Shown here: one piece after another, positions 45,313 to 57,645 of the stretch | Numbering within the stretch: position 1 is the first letter of the stretch | Layout of the letters: the number at the start of each line of letters is the position of its first letter | Origin: Staphylococcus equorum | GTDB lineage: Bacteria; Bacillota; Bacilli; Staphylococcales; Staphylococcaceae | NCBI RefSeq assembly: GCF_001747895.1 | Contig: NZ_LNNB01000029.1 | Span: 62,001 to 126,000 of the forward strand | DNA length: 64,000 nucleotides | Reading direction: 5' to 3' | Position numbers and translations under genes: made by a program | The notes under the pieces: generated by a model | What the model saw: the letters and a program-made list of their open reading frames with translations, nothing else | Databases searched by the model: none | What the model was told of the DNA's origin: nothing

Positions 45313-45722
45313 AATAAATCTCCTTTTTGCTTAAGGATATCATAAATTAATATTAGATTATCAAAATATATAAATGCAAGGGTATGTACTTTTGACGTTC
45401 GGACAATATAAGGCATAAATAAAAAACTGTAAAATATAGTTGTGGTTAACTTGAAAACAGTAATGATAGATTTGAAAATAATATAGCAGCCACAAGAGAA
45501 TGTGGAAACCAACTATAGCTGTGTAAAGTATTTATAAAGTAAATTGAAATAAAAAAATTGAAACATGCGATGCATACTTATCTCATATATTTGAAATAGT
45601 GATCTCAGGTGAGTAAAATAAAAGAATGGAAATAGATTGATTGAGAAAAAATCAGTTTCATTTTCAATGGGAGAACTAACAAATTAATGGTAAGCTTTCT
45701 ATAATAATGGAAGGTTTATGTA
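45313..45722. other. Gene-free stretch
   Basis: AT-rich. No open frame with a ribosome binding site, repeat or clear terminator is visible. Confidence 0.4.
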
Positions 45723-45908
45723 TTGATTATATATAGAATCACTAAAATATCACTTTCGCTGTTGATATTTTATTTAATAGCTCGGAGGTTATGGGATGCT
45801 TTTATATCATTAAATGATTTAAAAGTAATGGGACATATACTTCCGGGTTATTTTTTCGTCTTTTATCTTGATACTTACAAGACGTTTGACCAGATGGGAC
45901 TAATATAG
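45723..45908 (+). CDS. Possible small membrane protein
   Basis: A TTG-initiated frame of 61 codons with GGAAGG about 9 nt upstream. The product would carry one or two spans. There is no homology recognised, so it may be chance. Confidence 0.3.
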   Translation: MIIYRITKISLSLLIFYLIARRLWDAFISLNDLKVMGHILPGYFFVFYLDTYKTFDQMGLI

Positions 45909-46000
45909 TGCTTGGATAATACTCCAATACGAAAGGCAGTAACCGTGTCTGAGCTAAGCGCTTCTGAGATATAAAATAATAAGATTGTACTTAAAGAACT

Positions 46001-46043
46001 ACAAAAAACCACCGACAAAGTTGCTTAACTTCGTCGGTGGTTT
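46001..46043 (-). terminator. Terminator of the 46082 gene
   Basis: AAACCACCGAC (46006-46016) pairs with GTCGGTGGTTT (46033-46043). The leftward strand ends in a T run. Confidence 0.88.
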
Positions 46044-46081
46044 GTCTACGTTTGAAATACTGTTTTAATTAAAGTACATAT

Positions 46082-47110
46082 TTAGACTAAATCATGCTCA
46101 TCTTTAATGTCGCCAACTATATTTTCTAAAATATTTTCCATGGTAATCATACCAATAGGATTACGATTTTCATCTTCGACAAGTGCGATGTGGATTTGAT
46201 GTGATTTCATCAGCTCTAGTACATGATGATATTTAGTATTAAGACTTACTTTTAGAATATCATTTGTAATATCTTCAAGGGACGTTAAATCATCATTTAA
46301 AAAGTCCTTGGCATGTAGATAACCAACAATTTGAGTTGGGTTATCTCTAAATACAGGGAATCTTGTGTAATTCGCATTATTTATATAAGCTTTTGTTTCA
46401 TCTACATCACTTTTAATATCAATAACTGAAACTTTATCGAGAGCAATATAACCATCTTTAATCGTCATTTCATCAAAAGCAAATGCACGATTGATATGCG
46501 TTAATTCATTTTCAGAGATTTCTCCGCCTTCATGACTTTCTTTAATCAATAATTTTAATTCTTCTTCGGAATGGTAGAGTTCACTTTCTTTAGCAGGTTG
46601 CATACCAAACATTTTTAAAATTAATCGCGCTGAACCATTAAGTATATATATAAATGGATAAAATAATTTGTAAAACATGATCATTGGCTTAGCTATGATT
46701 AATGTAATTTGTTCGGCTTTTTGAATCGCAACTGTCTTAGGTGCCATTTCGCCGACTACAACGTGTAAATAGGTTGCAATTACGAAAGCGCCAATTAAAG
46801 TGAAGACATGTATCATCGAATCTGATAAACCTAAACTACTGAAAAGCGGGTGTAACATAAACTCAAAAGTCGATTCGCCGACCATACCGATGCCTAGAGC
46901 GGTAATTGTTATACCTAATTGACAGGCAGCCAAGTATTCATCTAAGTGTGTTACTACCTTTTGTGCTGAAAGTGCATTTTTATTATTACCTGTTGCAAGC
47001 GAGTGGATTCTCGATGTTCGAACTTTGACTATTGCGAACTCTGAAGCGACAAAGAATGCAGTAAGTATTAACAAAATAATAAACGTGATTAAACTAATAA
47101 GGGTTCCCAA
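46082..47110 (-). CDS. CNNM/DUF21-CBS hemolysin-like membrane protein (short form)
   Basis: A 342-residue protein with a DUF21 transmembrane domain (spans within about 1-150, including ACQLGITITALGIG) and two CBS domains (about 200-335). The C-terminal CorC/HlyC domain of full-length members (about 440 residues) is absent. Relatives act in magnesium or cobalt efflux. It uses a TTG start with GGAGG about 12 nt upstream, a rather long spacing. Confidence 0.85.
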   Translation of the reverse strand: MGTLISLITFIILLILTAFFVASEFAIVKVRTSRIHSLATGNNKNALSAQKVVTHLDEYLAACQLGITITALGIGMVGESTFEFMLHPLFSSLGLSDSMIHVFTLIGAFVIATYLHVVVGEMAPKTVAIQKAEQITLIIAKPMIMFYKLFYPFIYILNGSARLILKMFGMQPAKESELYHSEEELKLLIKESHEGGEISENELTHINRAFAFDEMTIKDGYIALDKVSVIDIKSDVDETKAYINNANYTRFPVFRDNPTQIVGYLHAKDFLNDDLTSLEDITNDILKVSLNTKYHHVLELMKSHQIHIALVEDENRNPIGMITMENILENIVGDIKDEHDLV

Positions 47111-47271
47111 ATATTAATTAATTCCTCCAATATTTTCTGATTCAATCTAAAAAAGATTGAAAGTTTATTATATAAAAAATGAGTGTAGTTATCCACTTTC
47201 AAGATTTACACATTTTAAAAAACCTAAATTTATTTTTTGTGCGCCGGAAAATTTGTGGAAAAGCACTTTAA

Positions 47272-47301
47272 AAACGCCATCGAGCATTACCGATGGCGTT
47301 T
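47272..47301 (-). terminator. Terminator of popT
   Basis: AAACGCCATCG (47272-47282) pairs with CGATGGCGTTT (47291-47301). The leftward strand continues with T residues. Confidence 0.85.
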
Positions 47302-47320
47302 AAAATTTATATATTCGATT

Positions 47321-48166
47321 TTAATCTTTTGTAGTGCGTCCTAATTTATAACTAATAATAAAACCACAAACCAACGTTATGATTGAAATAATCCATATTA
47401 AAATAGAATGTGGGAGGCCAGGAAATACGGCGTATAGTGAACCTACTACGAAACCAATAATTAATGCGTAGGTTAAGTAAGTATGGTAAGTCAGTAAGTG
47501 TTGGATAATTTTACTGGAAAATAAGAAACCAGCAATAACACCTAAACCAACTGAAATTAATACAGGTATGGCATTAAAGTTTAGCGAAATAAATTCTGAG
47601 AGTGCATACATTACTGTACCGTATACTCCAAACACTAATAACATAAATGATCCTGATATACCTGGAAGCAACATAGCACTAGAGGCACACGCACCAGCAA
47701 TAAAATACTTAATGAAAAGACCAGTTGAAAGCTCTAGTGTTTCGCCTGCATGCTTGTCGCCGTTATTTAATAAAGTAATGACAACAATTATAATGATGCC
47801 CAACACAAGAAGTGAATAGTGTTTAATATTAAAAGTTTGTTTAAAGCGAGAAGTATTTAATAAATATGGGATGATGCCTGCAATTAAACCAACAAAAAAG
47901 AACATTGTGGGTACTGTGTGTTCACTCAGTAAGTAATTGATAACTTTGCTTAATAAGCCTATAGCTAGGACCATTCCTAAACCGATGGGTATTAAAAATT
48001 TTAAACTTTCCCAAAAGCGTTTAGAAAAAAGACCGCTAATAGAACGAATAAAGTCGTCATAAATACCAAGTAAGAGGGCAATAGTGCCTCCGCTCACTCC
48101 TGGAACTAAATCAGTTGTTCCCATAGCAAACCCTTTACTAATATTTGACCATTTTATTTTTGACAT
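47321..48166 (-). CDS. popT: Undecaprenyl phosphate translocase PopT (DUF368)
   Basis: A 281-residue polytopic membrane protein of the DUF368 family. DUF368 proteins, named PopT from work in S. aureus and Vibrio, recycle undecaprenyl phosphate across the membrane for wall synthesis. The MGTTDLVPGVSGGTIALLLGIY segment (about 15-36) and its later repeat LLPGISGSFMLLVFGVYGT are the family's inverted pseudo-repeats. AAAGGAG lies before the ATG at 48166, and this excludes the longer start at 48262. Confidence 0.9.
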   Translation of the reverse strand: MSKIKWSNISKGFAMGTTDLVPGVSGGTIALLLGIYDDFIRSISGLFSKRFWESLKFLIPIGLGMVLAIGLLSKVINYLLSEHTVPTMFFFVGLIAGIIPYLLNTSRFKQTFNIKHYSLLVLGIIIIVVITLLNNGDKHAGETLELSTGLFIKYFIAGACASSAMLLPGISGSFMLLVFGVYGTVMYALSEFISLNFNAIPVLISVGLGVIAGFLFSSKIIQHLLTYHTYLTYALIIGFVVGSLYAVFPGLPHSILIWIISIITLVCGFIISYKLGRTTKD

Positions 48167-48530
48167 GATAGTCTCCTTTTGATTGAAAATATATAAATGA
48201 TAATAGCATAAAAGTGAGCATGAGAATATTAAAACCAATGCAGAAAAAATATTGTTTATCACATATAAACGAACATTGACTCTTAATTTAAAAGATTATA
48301 GGCATTGAGAACAACGATGATATTATTATCAGTTACGAAAACCTAAGAATCCCTATCGAAAATGATTGTGTTTTAATAACGATTTTAATTTAGCTCCTGA
48401 AAAGGTTTATATTCAAATATAACTACGTTATAATTAGAAGATGTAACAAAGGCTCAGTCTTTTGACTGTAGATTAAAATTATTATAAACTAGATAAGAAA
48501 AACATATCATATAATACGGAGGGAATATGT
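48167..48530. other. Divergent intergenic region, popT and sufC
   Basis: A TATAAT at 48429-48434 probably serves sufC, with a poor -35. No gene or repeat is visible. The popT promoter should lie in the left half. Confidence 0.4.
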
Positions 48531-49289
48531 ATGCCATCAACATTAGAAATTAAGGACCTACATGTGTCTATTGAAGATAAAGAAATTCTTAAAGGTGTTA
48601 ACTTAACAATTAACACAGACGAAATACACGTTGTAATGGGACCAAATGGTACTGGTAAATCAACATTATCATCAGCAATCATGGGACACCCTAGCTACGA
48701 AGTAACGAAAGGTGAAGTTTTATTAGACGGCGTTAACATATTAGAACTAGAAGTTGACGAACGTGCAAAAGCAGGCCTTTTCTTAGCAATGCAATATCCA
48801 TCAGAAATCACTGGTGTAACAACTGCAGATTTTCTACGTTCAGCAATTAATGTTAAACGTGGAGAAGGTAATGAAATTAATTTGATGCAATTCATCAAAA
48901 AATTAGATAAAGAAATGGATCGTTTAGATATCGATCAAGATATGGCACAACGTTATTTAAATGAAGGATTCTCTGGCGGCGAGAAGAAACGTAATGAAAT
49001 TCTTCAATTAATGATGTTAGAACCAAAATTCGCAATTTTAGATGAAATTGATTCTGGTTTAGATATCGATGCTCTAAAAGTAGTATCTAAAGGTATCAAC
49101 TTAATGCGTGGCGAAGAATTCGGTGCATTAATTATCACTCACTATCAACGTCTATTAAACTACATTACTCCAGACCATGTACATGTTATGTATGCGGGCA
49201 AAGTAGTTACTTCAGGTGGACCTGAATTAGCAAAACGTTTAGAAGAAGAAGGCTATGAATGGGTTAAAGAAGAGTTCAACGCTCAATAA
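48531..49289 (+). CDS. sufC: Fe-S assembly ATPase SufC
   Basis: The ABC-type ATPase that drives the SufBCD scaffold. In 252 residues the Walker A is GPNGTGKST (37-45), the signature is FSGGE (147-151) and Walker B is FAILDE (167-172). GGAGGG lies before the ATG. It heads the sufCDSUB cluster, the only Fe-S assembly system of most Gram-positive bacteria. Confidence 0.97.
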   Translation: MPSTLEIKDLHVSIEDKEILKGVNLTINTDEIHVVMGPNGTGKSTLSSAIMGHPSYEVTKGEVLLDGVNILELEVDERAKAGLFLAMQYPSEITGVTTADFLRSAINVKRGEGNEINLMQFIKKLDKEMDRLDIDQDMAQRYLNEGFSGGEKKRNEILQLMMLEPKFAILDEIDSGLDIDALKVVSKGINLMRGEEFGALIITHYQRLLNYITPDHVHVMYAGKVVTSGGPELAKRLEEEGYEWVKEEFNAQ

Positions 49290-49394
49290 TAAGTCTCAAA
49301 TCATATGAAAACATTAATTTAGATGAAGATTTAAGGTTTTGATTTATACCAATGAATTAAATCATACAATCATCAAATGGGAGGAAAAAATAGT

Positions 49395-50702
49395 ATGACG
49401 ACTGAAACTTTGAACATTTCTGAAGCTCAACTTGTTGAATATTCACAAGCCCATAATGAACCTTCTTGGTTAACTGAATTACGTAGAGAAGCGTTGAAAT
49501 TAACTGAAACTTTAGAAATGCCAAAACCAGATAAAACAAAAATTAACAAATGGGATTTTGATTCATTTAAACAACATGAAACAGTAGGTAATGTTTATGA
49601 ATCAATAGAAGACCTACCTGCAGAAGTAAAAGAAATTATTGATGTAGAAAATACTGAGAACTTAGTAATACAACATAATAATACACTTGCTTTTACAAAA
49701 GTTTCTGATTCTGCAAAAAACGATGGCGTAATCATTGAAGGATTATCAGACGCGTTGAAGAATCATCCTGATTTAGTGAAAAAATACTTTATGAATGACA
49801 CAGTAACTGTTGATGAACATAGATTAACAGCATTACACACAGCGCTTGTTAATGGTGGTATGTTTGTATATGTACCTAAAAACGTAGTGGTTGAATATCC
49901 AATTCAATACGTTGTTTTACATGACGATGCTAATGCAAGTTTATATAATCACGTTATCATTACTACTGAAGAAAGTGCAGAAGTAACGTATGTTGAAAAC
50001 TACTTGTCAAATGCAAGTGGTGAAGGTAACCAACTTAACATCGTTTCAGAAGTAAGTGCTGGTGCAAACTCGAAAATCACTTATGGTTCAGTAGATTATT
50101 TAGACAAAGGCTTTACTGGTCACATTATTCGTCGTGGTATGACAGAAGCAGACGCAACAATTAACTGGGCATTAGGACTAATGAATGAAGGTAGTCAAAT
50201 TATTGATAATACTACTAATTTAATTGGTGATCGCTCAGAAAGTGAATTAAAATCTGTTGTCATTGGTACGGGTAGTCAAAAAATCAATTTAACGTCTAAA
50301 ATCGTACAATACGGTAAAGAAACAAATGGCTATATTTTAAAACACGGCGTTATGTTAGAAAGTGCTTCAACAATATTTAATGGTATTGGTTACATTAAAC
50401 ATGGCGGTACTAAATCAAACGCGCAACAAGAATCACGTGTACTTATGCTTTCTGAAAATGCACGTGGGGATGCGAACCCAATTCTATTAATAGATGAAGA
50501 TGACGTAGAAGCAGGACATGCAGCATCAGTAGGCCGTGTAGACCCAGAACAACTTTACTACTTGATGAGTCGTGGTATTTCACGTCGAGAAGCTGAACGT
50601 TTAGTTATTCACGGTTTCTTAGATCCAGTCGTTCGTGAATTACCAATTGAAGATGTAAAACGCAAATTACGTGAAGTAATTGAACTTAAAATTAATAAAT
50701 AA
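49395..50702 (+). CDS. sufD: Fe-S assembly protein SufD
   Basis: A 435-residue partner of SufB in the scaffold complex. The right-handed beta-helix core runs from about 140 to 370. The closing MSRGISRREAERLVIHGFLDP segment is shared with SufB and binds SufC. GGGAGG lies before the ATG at 49395, matching the usual length, so the in-frame start at 49377 is less likely. Confidence 0.96.
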   Translation: MTTETLNISEAQLVEYSQAHNEPSWLTELRREALKLTETLEMPKPDKTKINKWDFDSFKQHETVGNVYESIEDLPAEVKEIIDVENTENLVIQHNNTLAFTKVSDSAKNDGVIIEGLSDALKNHPDLVKKYFMNDTVTVDEHRLTALHTALVNGGMFVYVPKNVVVEYPIQYVVLHDDANASLYNHVIITTEESAEVTYVENYLSNASGEGNQLNIVSEVSAGANSKITYGSVDYLDKGFTGHIIRRGMTEADATINWALGLMNEGSQIIDNTTNLIGDRSESELKSVVIGTGSQKINLTSKIVQYGKETNGYILKHGVMLESASTIFNGIGYIKHGGTKSNAQQESRVLMLSENARGDANPILLIDEDDVEAGHAASVGRVDPEQLYYLMSRGISRREAERLVIHGFLDPVVRELPIEDVKRKLREVIELKINK

Positions 50703-50840
50703 TTAACGAAATTAATTACGTTAAGGACAGTAGTAATTCAAGTGTTAGGAAAGCGAATGATTCTTGTTAAATACATTTTAAATTTGAATTAAAAGAGTCT
50801 TCCTAACTTTACTAAGGTCTGATTATAGATTTTTAATTAA

Positions 50841-52536
<1,696 letters not shown>

Positions 52537-52713
52537 TTCGAGTTGAAGCATTGACATTGTGTAAAATCCCATTCAAACTAGTATGAACAACATGAAATTT
52601 CATGAACGTATATAGATGAAATCATTATTCTTATAGCAGACAGTTAAAAGAGAATAATACAATAAATGAACTTGCACGTAAGTCGTTTTTAATATATAAA
52701 AGGAGTGATTTAA

Positions 52714-54111
52714 ATGGCTAAAAAAGCACCTGATGTTGGGAATTATCAATATGGTTTCCACGACGAAGATGTTTCCATTTTTAGATCAGAACGCGGTTTG
52801 ACAGAAAATATTGTCCGCGAAATTTCGAATATGAAAAGTGAACCTGAATGGATGCTTAATTATAGATTAAAATCATTGAAACAATTCTACAAAATGCCTA
52901 TGCCACAGTGGGGTGGGGATTTATCAGAATTAAACTTTGATGATATCACTTATTATGTTAAACCATCAGAAAATACAGAACGCTCATGGGATGAAGTGCC
53001 TGAAGAAATTAAACGTACGTTTGATAAATTAGGTATTCCTGAAGCTGAGCAAAAATATCTTGCTGGTGTTTCAGCACAATATGAATCAGAAGTTGTTTAC
53101 CACAACATGGAGAAAGAACTTGAAGACCAAGGTATCATCTTTAAAGATACAGACAGTGCTTTAAGAGAAAACGAAGATTTATTCAGACAGTATTTCTCAA
53201 CAGTAGTACCTGCTGCAGATAATAAATTCTCAGCCTTAAACTCAGCTGTTTGGTCAGGTGGATCATTTATTTATGTTCCAAAAAACATTAAACTAGATAC
53301 ACCTTTACAAGCTTATTTCCGTATTAACTCTGAAAACATGGGTCAATTTGAGCGTACTTTAATCATTGCTGATGAAGGCGCATCTGTGAACTATGTAGAA
53401 GGTTGTACGGCACCAGTATACTCAACAAGCTCGTTACACTCAGCTGTTGTTGAAATCATTGTACACAAAGATGCGCATGTGCGTTATACAACGATTCAAA
53501 ACTGGGCGAACAACGTATATAACTTAGTTACAAAACGTACTTTAGTATATGAGAATGGTAATATGGAATGGGTTGATGGTAACTTAGGTTCTAAGTTAAC
53601 TATGAAATATCCAAACTGTGTACTTTTAGGCGAAGGTGCTAAAGGTAGTACATTATCTATCGCATTTGCTGGTAAAGGACAAGTACAAGATGCTGGGGCG
53701 AAAATGATTCACAAAGCGCCAAACACATCTTCTACAATTGTTTCTAAATCTATTTCTAAAGATGGCGGTAAAGTTGTTTATCGTGGTATCGTGCACTTTG
53801 GCCGTAAAGCAAAAGGCGCACGTTCAAACATTGAATGTGATACGTTAATTTTAGATAACGAGTCTACTTCAGATACTATCCCATATAATGAAGTATTTAA
53901 TGACAATATTTCGTTAGAACATGAAGCAAAAGTATCTAAAGTTTCAGAAGAACAATTATTCTATTTAATGAGTCGTGGTATTTCAGAAGAAGAAGCGACT
54001 GAAATGATTGTAATGGGCTTCATTGAACCATTTACAAAAGAACTTCCAATGGAATATGCTGTTGAAATGAACCGTTTAATCAAATTCGAAATGGAAGGAT
54101 CAATTGGCTAG
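52714..54111 (+). CDS. sufB: Fe-S assembly scaffold SufB
   Basis: A 465-residue scaffold on which clusters form, with the beta-helix core at about 180-420 and the conserved GCTAP (about 230-234) and [10 protein letters not shown] segments near the cluster-forming region. AAAGGAG lies before the ATG, 177 nt after sufU. The closing [21 protein letters not shown] segment mirrors SufD. A strong terminator follows. Confidence 0.97.
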   Translation: MAKKAPDVGNYQYGFHDEDVSIFRSERGLTENIVREISNMKSEPEWMLNYRLKSLKQFYKMPMPQWGGDLSELNFDDITYYVKPSENTERSWDEVPEEIKRTFDKLGIPEAEQKYLAGVSAQYESEVVYHNMEKELEDQGIIFKDTDSALRENEDLFRQYFSTVVPAADNKFSALNSAVWSGGSFIYVPKNIKLDTPLQAYFRINSENMGQFERTLIIADEGASVNYVEGCTAPVYSTSSLHSAVVEIIVHKDAHVRYTTIQNWANNVYNLVTKRTLVYENGNMEWVDGNLGSKLTMKYPNCVLLGEGAKGSTLSIAFAGKGQVQDAGAKMIHKAPNTSSTIVSKSISKDGGKVVYRGIVHFGRKAKGARSNIECDTLILDNESTSDTIPYNEVFNDNISLEHEAKVSKVSEEQLFYLMSRGISEEEATEMIVMGFIEPFTKELPMEYAVEMNRLIKFEMEGSIG

Positions 54112-54145
54112 TCATAGCTACTGATTCAACAATTTCTTATAAAAT

Positions 54146-54226
54146 AAAAGCACGAGAGATACAAATTCAATACCATTTATTCTTTAAATGGTATCGAAGC
54201 AGGCGTATCATCTCGTGCTTTTTTAT
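54146..54226. terminator. Terminator of the suf cluster
   Basis: AAAGCACGAGAGATAC pairs with GTATCATCTCGTGCTTT with an inner TACCATTTA/TAAATGGTA stem, followed by T. It also serves the converging gene. Confidence 0.88.
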
Positions 54227-54234
54227 GCATAATT

Positions 54235-54489
54235 TTAGAAAATTAAAATCTTCCATATTGGAAAAGTGAAAATAAGTAATGCTACCAGTGTTAATAAACA
54301 CAGTAAGCTATTTACGATGCGATCACCATTAATAGCTGAAATGACATTAATCATAATTAATATTATGATGATAAAAAAGCCGCTGTAAAAATATAAGTTG
54401 CCATTAAACACTTTGTTAAAAGATAATATAGGTATGAAATAGGCGACTAATGTAGCAAAAGCAGAAACTAATGTCATATAATACTTAAT
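54235..54489 (-). CDS. Small three-span membrane protein with apparent ATT start, paralogue of 35894
   Basis: An 84-residue product (x-KYYMTLVSAFATLVAYF...) aligning from its first residue with the 35894-36160 product (MKYATTLLSLF...). The codon at the homologous start is ATT (54487-54489), with AAAGGGG 8 nt upstream. The only regular alternatives are a GTG that abuts the ribosome binding site (54498) and a downstream ATG (54468) too far from it. NKVFNGN, GDRIVNS and FPIWK segments are shared. Function unknown. Confidence 0.7.
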   Translation of the reverse strand: MKYYMTLVSAFATLVAYFIPILSFNKVFNGNLYFYSGFFIIIILIMINVISAINGDRIVNSLLCLLTLVALLIFTFPIWKILIF

Positions 54490-54691
54490 AAAAAACACCC
54501 CTTTAATGAAGAAACAACTTTGTGGGCTATCAAAATTTCAAAAAACAAGGGAAGTTTATAGCATAGGTATACATCAAACATACTATTCGTGAAATATTTT
54601 CTTGAAAAAATAGAATGAAGTTAAGATATATTTCGAATATTTTACCATTAATAGAGTGATGGTTTGACGAATTTTAAGAAGGATAAGAAAA

Positions 54692-54731
54692 CAAGTGCCC
54701 AGCCATATGAATTGGTCGGGCACTTATTTTT
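54692..54731 (-). terminator. Terminator of the 54730 gene
   Basis: AAGTGCCC(A) pairs with CGGGCACTT. The leftward strand continues TTGTTTTCTT. Confidence 0.75.
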
Positions 54732-54948
54732 ATGTATGGCTAGTGCCGTATTGGAGCGTACTGATATTTTCTCTTCGCAGGTCTGCACCTGTTCTGTACA
54801 AAACGATAATTGATAAGAGCAGTATCATTACTGTACAAATAATAATCCATTTTCCGAGTTTGCTAATATCAAATAGGATACTGAAAATTATTATTAAGAA
54901 TAATATACAGAAAAAGGCAAAAGCCGTATACATCATTAAATTTCCCAT
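54730..54948 (-). CDS. Small membrane protein
   Basis: A 72-residue protein with two spans (about 7-28 and 35-52) and a basic C-terminal part. AAGGA lies about 11 nt before the ATG. Its hydrophobic composition and the terminator support it over the overlapping frame on the other strand. Confidence 0.65.
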   Translation of the reverse strand: MGNLMMYTAFAFFCILFLIIIFSILFDISKLGKWIIICTVMILLLSIIVLYRTGADLRRENISTLQYGTSHT

Positions 54949-55278
54949 AAATAAAACATTCCTTGTAGAGTTAGCTTAAAAAACTCACTTTTATTAGTGA
55001 GTTTGTGAAGAGTTTCCCAAATTTAGCGTACCTAAGTGTCACGCTTATTTTAATTCTAGCATAGCTATAAAATTCATAATATATATATGAAAAGAAATAG
55101 TACTAAAGGATGATATTTGCTAATTAACTTATTTAAAATTTAATTTAGTTAATGCTTCACAATTAGATGATTCAAAATACTAATCCTTTTGTAACGTTTA
55201 TAAATTATGAAAGAAGGGAATTAAAGTACAACTTATAAATTTTTTTATTATAAATTTTACTAAAGGAGTAATGCATAT
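54949..55278. other. Intergenic region with a hairpin
   Basis: AAACTCACT (54981-54989) pairs with AGTGAGTTT (54996-55004). Read leftward it looks like a terminator, though no leftward gene precedes it. Nothing else is visible before the 55279 start. Confidence 0.4.
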
Positions 55279-56298
55279 ATGATTATAGCGATAATCATAC
55301 TTTTGTTTGCTTCATTTTTCTTTTCAGGCAGTGAAACCGCATTAACAGCTGCGAATAGGATGAAGATGCAAACAGAGGGTCAAAAAGGCGATAAAAAGTC
55401 TAAAAAATTATCACAATTATTAGTTAAACCAAGTCAATTTATTACCACCATTCTTATTGGTAACAATATAGCAAATATTGTTTTACCTACATTAATAACG
55501 ATTTTAGCTGTAGATTTAGGCATAAGTGTTAGTATTGCAACAGCAGTGACAACAGTAACAATTATTGTAATATCTGAAGTTATCCCCAAATCGGTTGCCG
55601 CAACATACCCTGATAGGATCTCCCGTTTAGTTTATACACCGATTTCATTCTTTATTATTATATTTAAACCAATAACGTTAGTTTTAAATGGTATGACTGA
55701 CGCAATAAATAAGTTTCTTTCCAAAGGCAATGAAGACCAGCAACGATTTTCAAAAGAGGAAATCAGACAGATGGTTTCGATTGCAGGTAGTGAAGGTGCA
55801 TTTAATGAAATGGAACGTAACCGTATACAAGGAGTTATGGATTTTGAAAAATTGAAAATTAAAGATATTAATACAACACCTCGAATAAATGTCACAGCAT
55901 TTTCATCAGATGTATCCTATAAAGAGGCATATGATACAGTTGTTTCAAATCCATATACCCGCTATCCAGTCTATGATAAAGATATAGATAATGTTATTGG
56001 CATTTTCCATTCTAAATATTTATTAGCGTGGAGCCGTGAGACTGATAACAATATGTCACAATATACTTCTGAAGCTTTATTTGTAAATGAACATAATAGG
56101 GCTGAGTGGGTGTTAAGAAAAATGACTGTATCGCGTAAACATTTGGCGATTGTATTAGATGAATACGGTGGCACAGATGCGATTGTATCCTATGAAGATC
56201 TTATTGAAGAAATGTTAGGTATGGAAATCGAAGATGAAATGGATGAAGAAGAAAATGAAAAAATAGAAGAACAAATGAAAGCATACAGCAAGAAATAA
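55279..56298 (+). CDS. mpfB: CNNM-type magnesium efflux protein (MpfB-like)
   Basis: A 339-residue protein with an N-terminal DUF21 domain (SGSETALTAANR near 14-25, spans up to about 150) and two CBS domains (about 190-320) that sense nucleotides or magnesium. In S. aureus the homologue just after suf, MpfB, belongs to the magnesium-protection family of MpfA. The position after suf supports this name, which I infer from recalled gene order. AAAGGAG lies before the ATG. The acidic tail is rich in Glu. Confidence 0.8.
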   Translation: MIIAIIILLFASFFFSGSETALTAANRMKMQTEGQKGDKKSKKLSQLLVKPSQFITTILIGNNIANIVLPTLITILAVDLGISVSIATAVTTVTIIVISEVIPKSVAATYPDRISRLVYTPISFFIIIFKPITLVLNGMTDAINKFLSKGNEDQQRFSKEEIRQMVSIAGSEGAFNEMERNRIQGVMDFEKLKIKDINTTPRINVTAFSSDVSYKEAYDTVVSNPYTRYPVYDKDIDNVIGIFHSKYLLAWSRETDNNMSQYTSEALFVNEHNRAEWVLRKMTVSRKHLAIVLDEYGGTDAIVSYEDLIEEMLGMEIEDEMDEEENEKIEEQMKAYSKK

Positions 56299-56363
56299 CA
56301 TTTTTATAATACTTTCATACTTATTTTGCAGTTAAACATAAGTGTTGAAAAGGGGTGTGCTAA

Positions 56364-57431
56364 ATGAAATTATCATCTAGAATTACTGAGATTTTAGGTA
56401 TTAGATTTCCTATTTTGCAAGCAGGCATGGCAGGTAACACAACGCCTGAATTAGTAGCAACTGTGAGTAATAGTGGAGGATTGGGAAGTATCGGCGCAGG
56501 TTATTTTACACCTGAAAGACTTGAAAAAGAAATCACCTATGTACAACAACTGACTGATTTACCGTATGCAGTTAATTTGTTTGTACCTAGCCAAAAATTA
56601 TATATTCCAGACAAGGTAGAGCATATGAATGCTTGGTTAAAACCGTATCGTCGTGCGTTTAACCTTGAAGAGCCAGTATTGAATATGGATGAAACACATC
56701 AATTTAACCATGCGATTGATATTGTTATTGAAAAAGGCGTGCCGGTGGTTACTTTTACTTTTGGTATACCTGATCAAACAACGATTGCAAAATTAAAAGA
56801 AAGAGATATAACCATTGTGGGTACTGCAACTTCTGTAGATGAAGCGATTGCTAATGAAAGTGCAGGGGTAGATGCTATTATTGCACAAGGTAGTGAAGCA
56901 GGGGGTCATCGAGGTTCGTTTACTGTGACTGGAAGTAATCAGACGCCATTAATTGGAACGATGTCACTTGTCCCTCAGATTGCTGATGCAATTGATATAC
57001 CAATTATTGCATCTGGCGGTATTATGGATGGTCGTGGACTTGTTGCAAGTATCGTTTTAGGTGCAGAAGCAGTTCAAATGGGAACTGCATTTTTAACTAC
57101 TGAAGAAAGTGGCGCATCATCACTATATAAAAATATGATACAACAAAGTAAAGAAACAGATACTGTTGTCACTAATGTATTCACTGGAAAGTTCGCTCGA
57201 GGTATTGATAATGATTTTATCCATAAAATGGATGAATATGACGATGATATACCAGATTATCCAATTCAAAACCAGTTAACGAGTGCGATTCGTAAAAAAG
57301 CAGCTCAAAAAGGCGACGCACAGTGGACACACTTATGGAGCGGTCAAAGTCCACGACTTGCTCAAAATGTTTCCGCTACGTTGTTAATTCAACGTATAAT
57401 TAATGAATCAAAAGCACTATTGAATAGTTAA
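56364..57431 (+). CDS. Nitronate monooxygenase
   Basis: A 355-residue FMN-dependent TIM-barrel enzyme that detoxifies alkyl nitronates such as propionate 3-nitronate. Visible motifs are PILQAGMAG (16-24), GSEAGGHRG (about 177-185), with the His that acts as base, and [13 protein letters not shown] (about 213-225). AAGGGG lies before the ATG. Single-gene unit with a terminator near 57468-57505. Confidence 0.92.
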   Translation: MKLSSRITEILGIRFPILQAGMAGNTTPELVATVSNSGGLGSIGAGYFTPERLEKEITYVQQLTDLPYAVNLFVPSQKLYIPDKVEHMNAWLKPYRRAFNLEEPVLNMDETHQFNHAIDIVIEKGVPVVTFTFGIPDQTTIAKLKERDITIVGTATSVDEAIANESAGVDAIIAQGSEAGGHRGSFTVTGSNQTPLIGTMSLVPQIADAIDIPIIASGGIMDGRGLVASIVLGAEAVQMGTAFLTTEESGASSLYKNMIQQSKETDTVVTNVFTGKFARGIDNDFIHKMDEYDDDIPDYPIQNQLTSAIRKKAAQKGDAQWTHLWSGQSPRLAQNVSATLLIQRIINESKALLNS

Positions 57432-57467
57432 ATTGTTATATCAATAATATAGATGCCTTACGCTATA

Positions 57468-57505
57468 CGATTGCTCGTATCCTTACATTATGAGCAATCG
57501 TTTTT
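57468..57505 (+). terminator. Terminator
   Basis: ACGATTGCTC pairs with GAGCAATCGT, followed by TTTTT. Confidence 0.85.
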
Positions 57506-57645
57506 CTATAATATAGGAATGAGTAAAATAGGCTAAGTGAACTCTGTATTATATAGCAATTTCTTACTTTTTAAAGTTATAGTAAATTAAATTTAATCAA
57601 GTGAATCCAATAAAACATATATGGTATCATTACATTGGTGATACT

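Noticed and set aside
54695-54979. 94-codon + strand frame over the 54730-54948 gene
   Set aside because: The opposite-strand product is a clean two-span membrane protein with a ribosome binding site and terminator, while this frame has neither.
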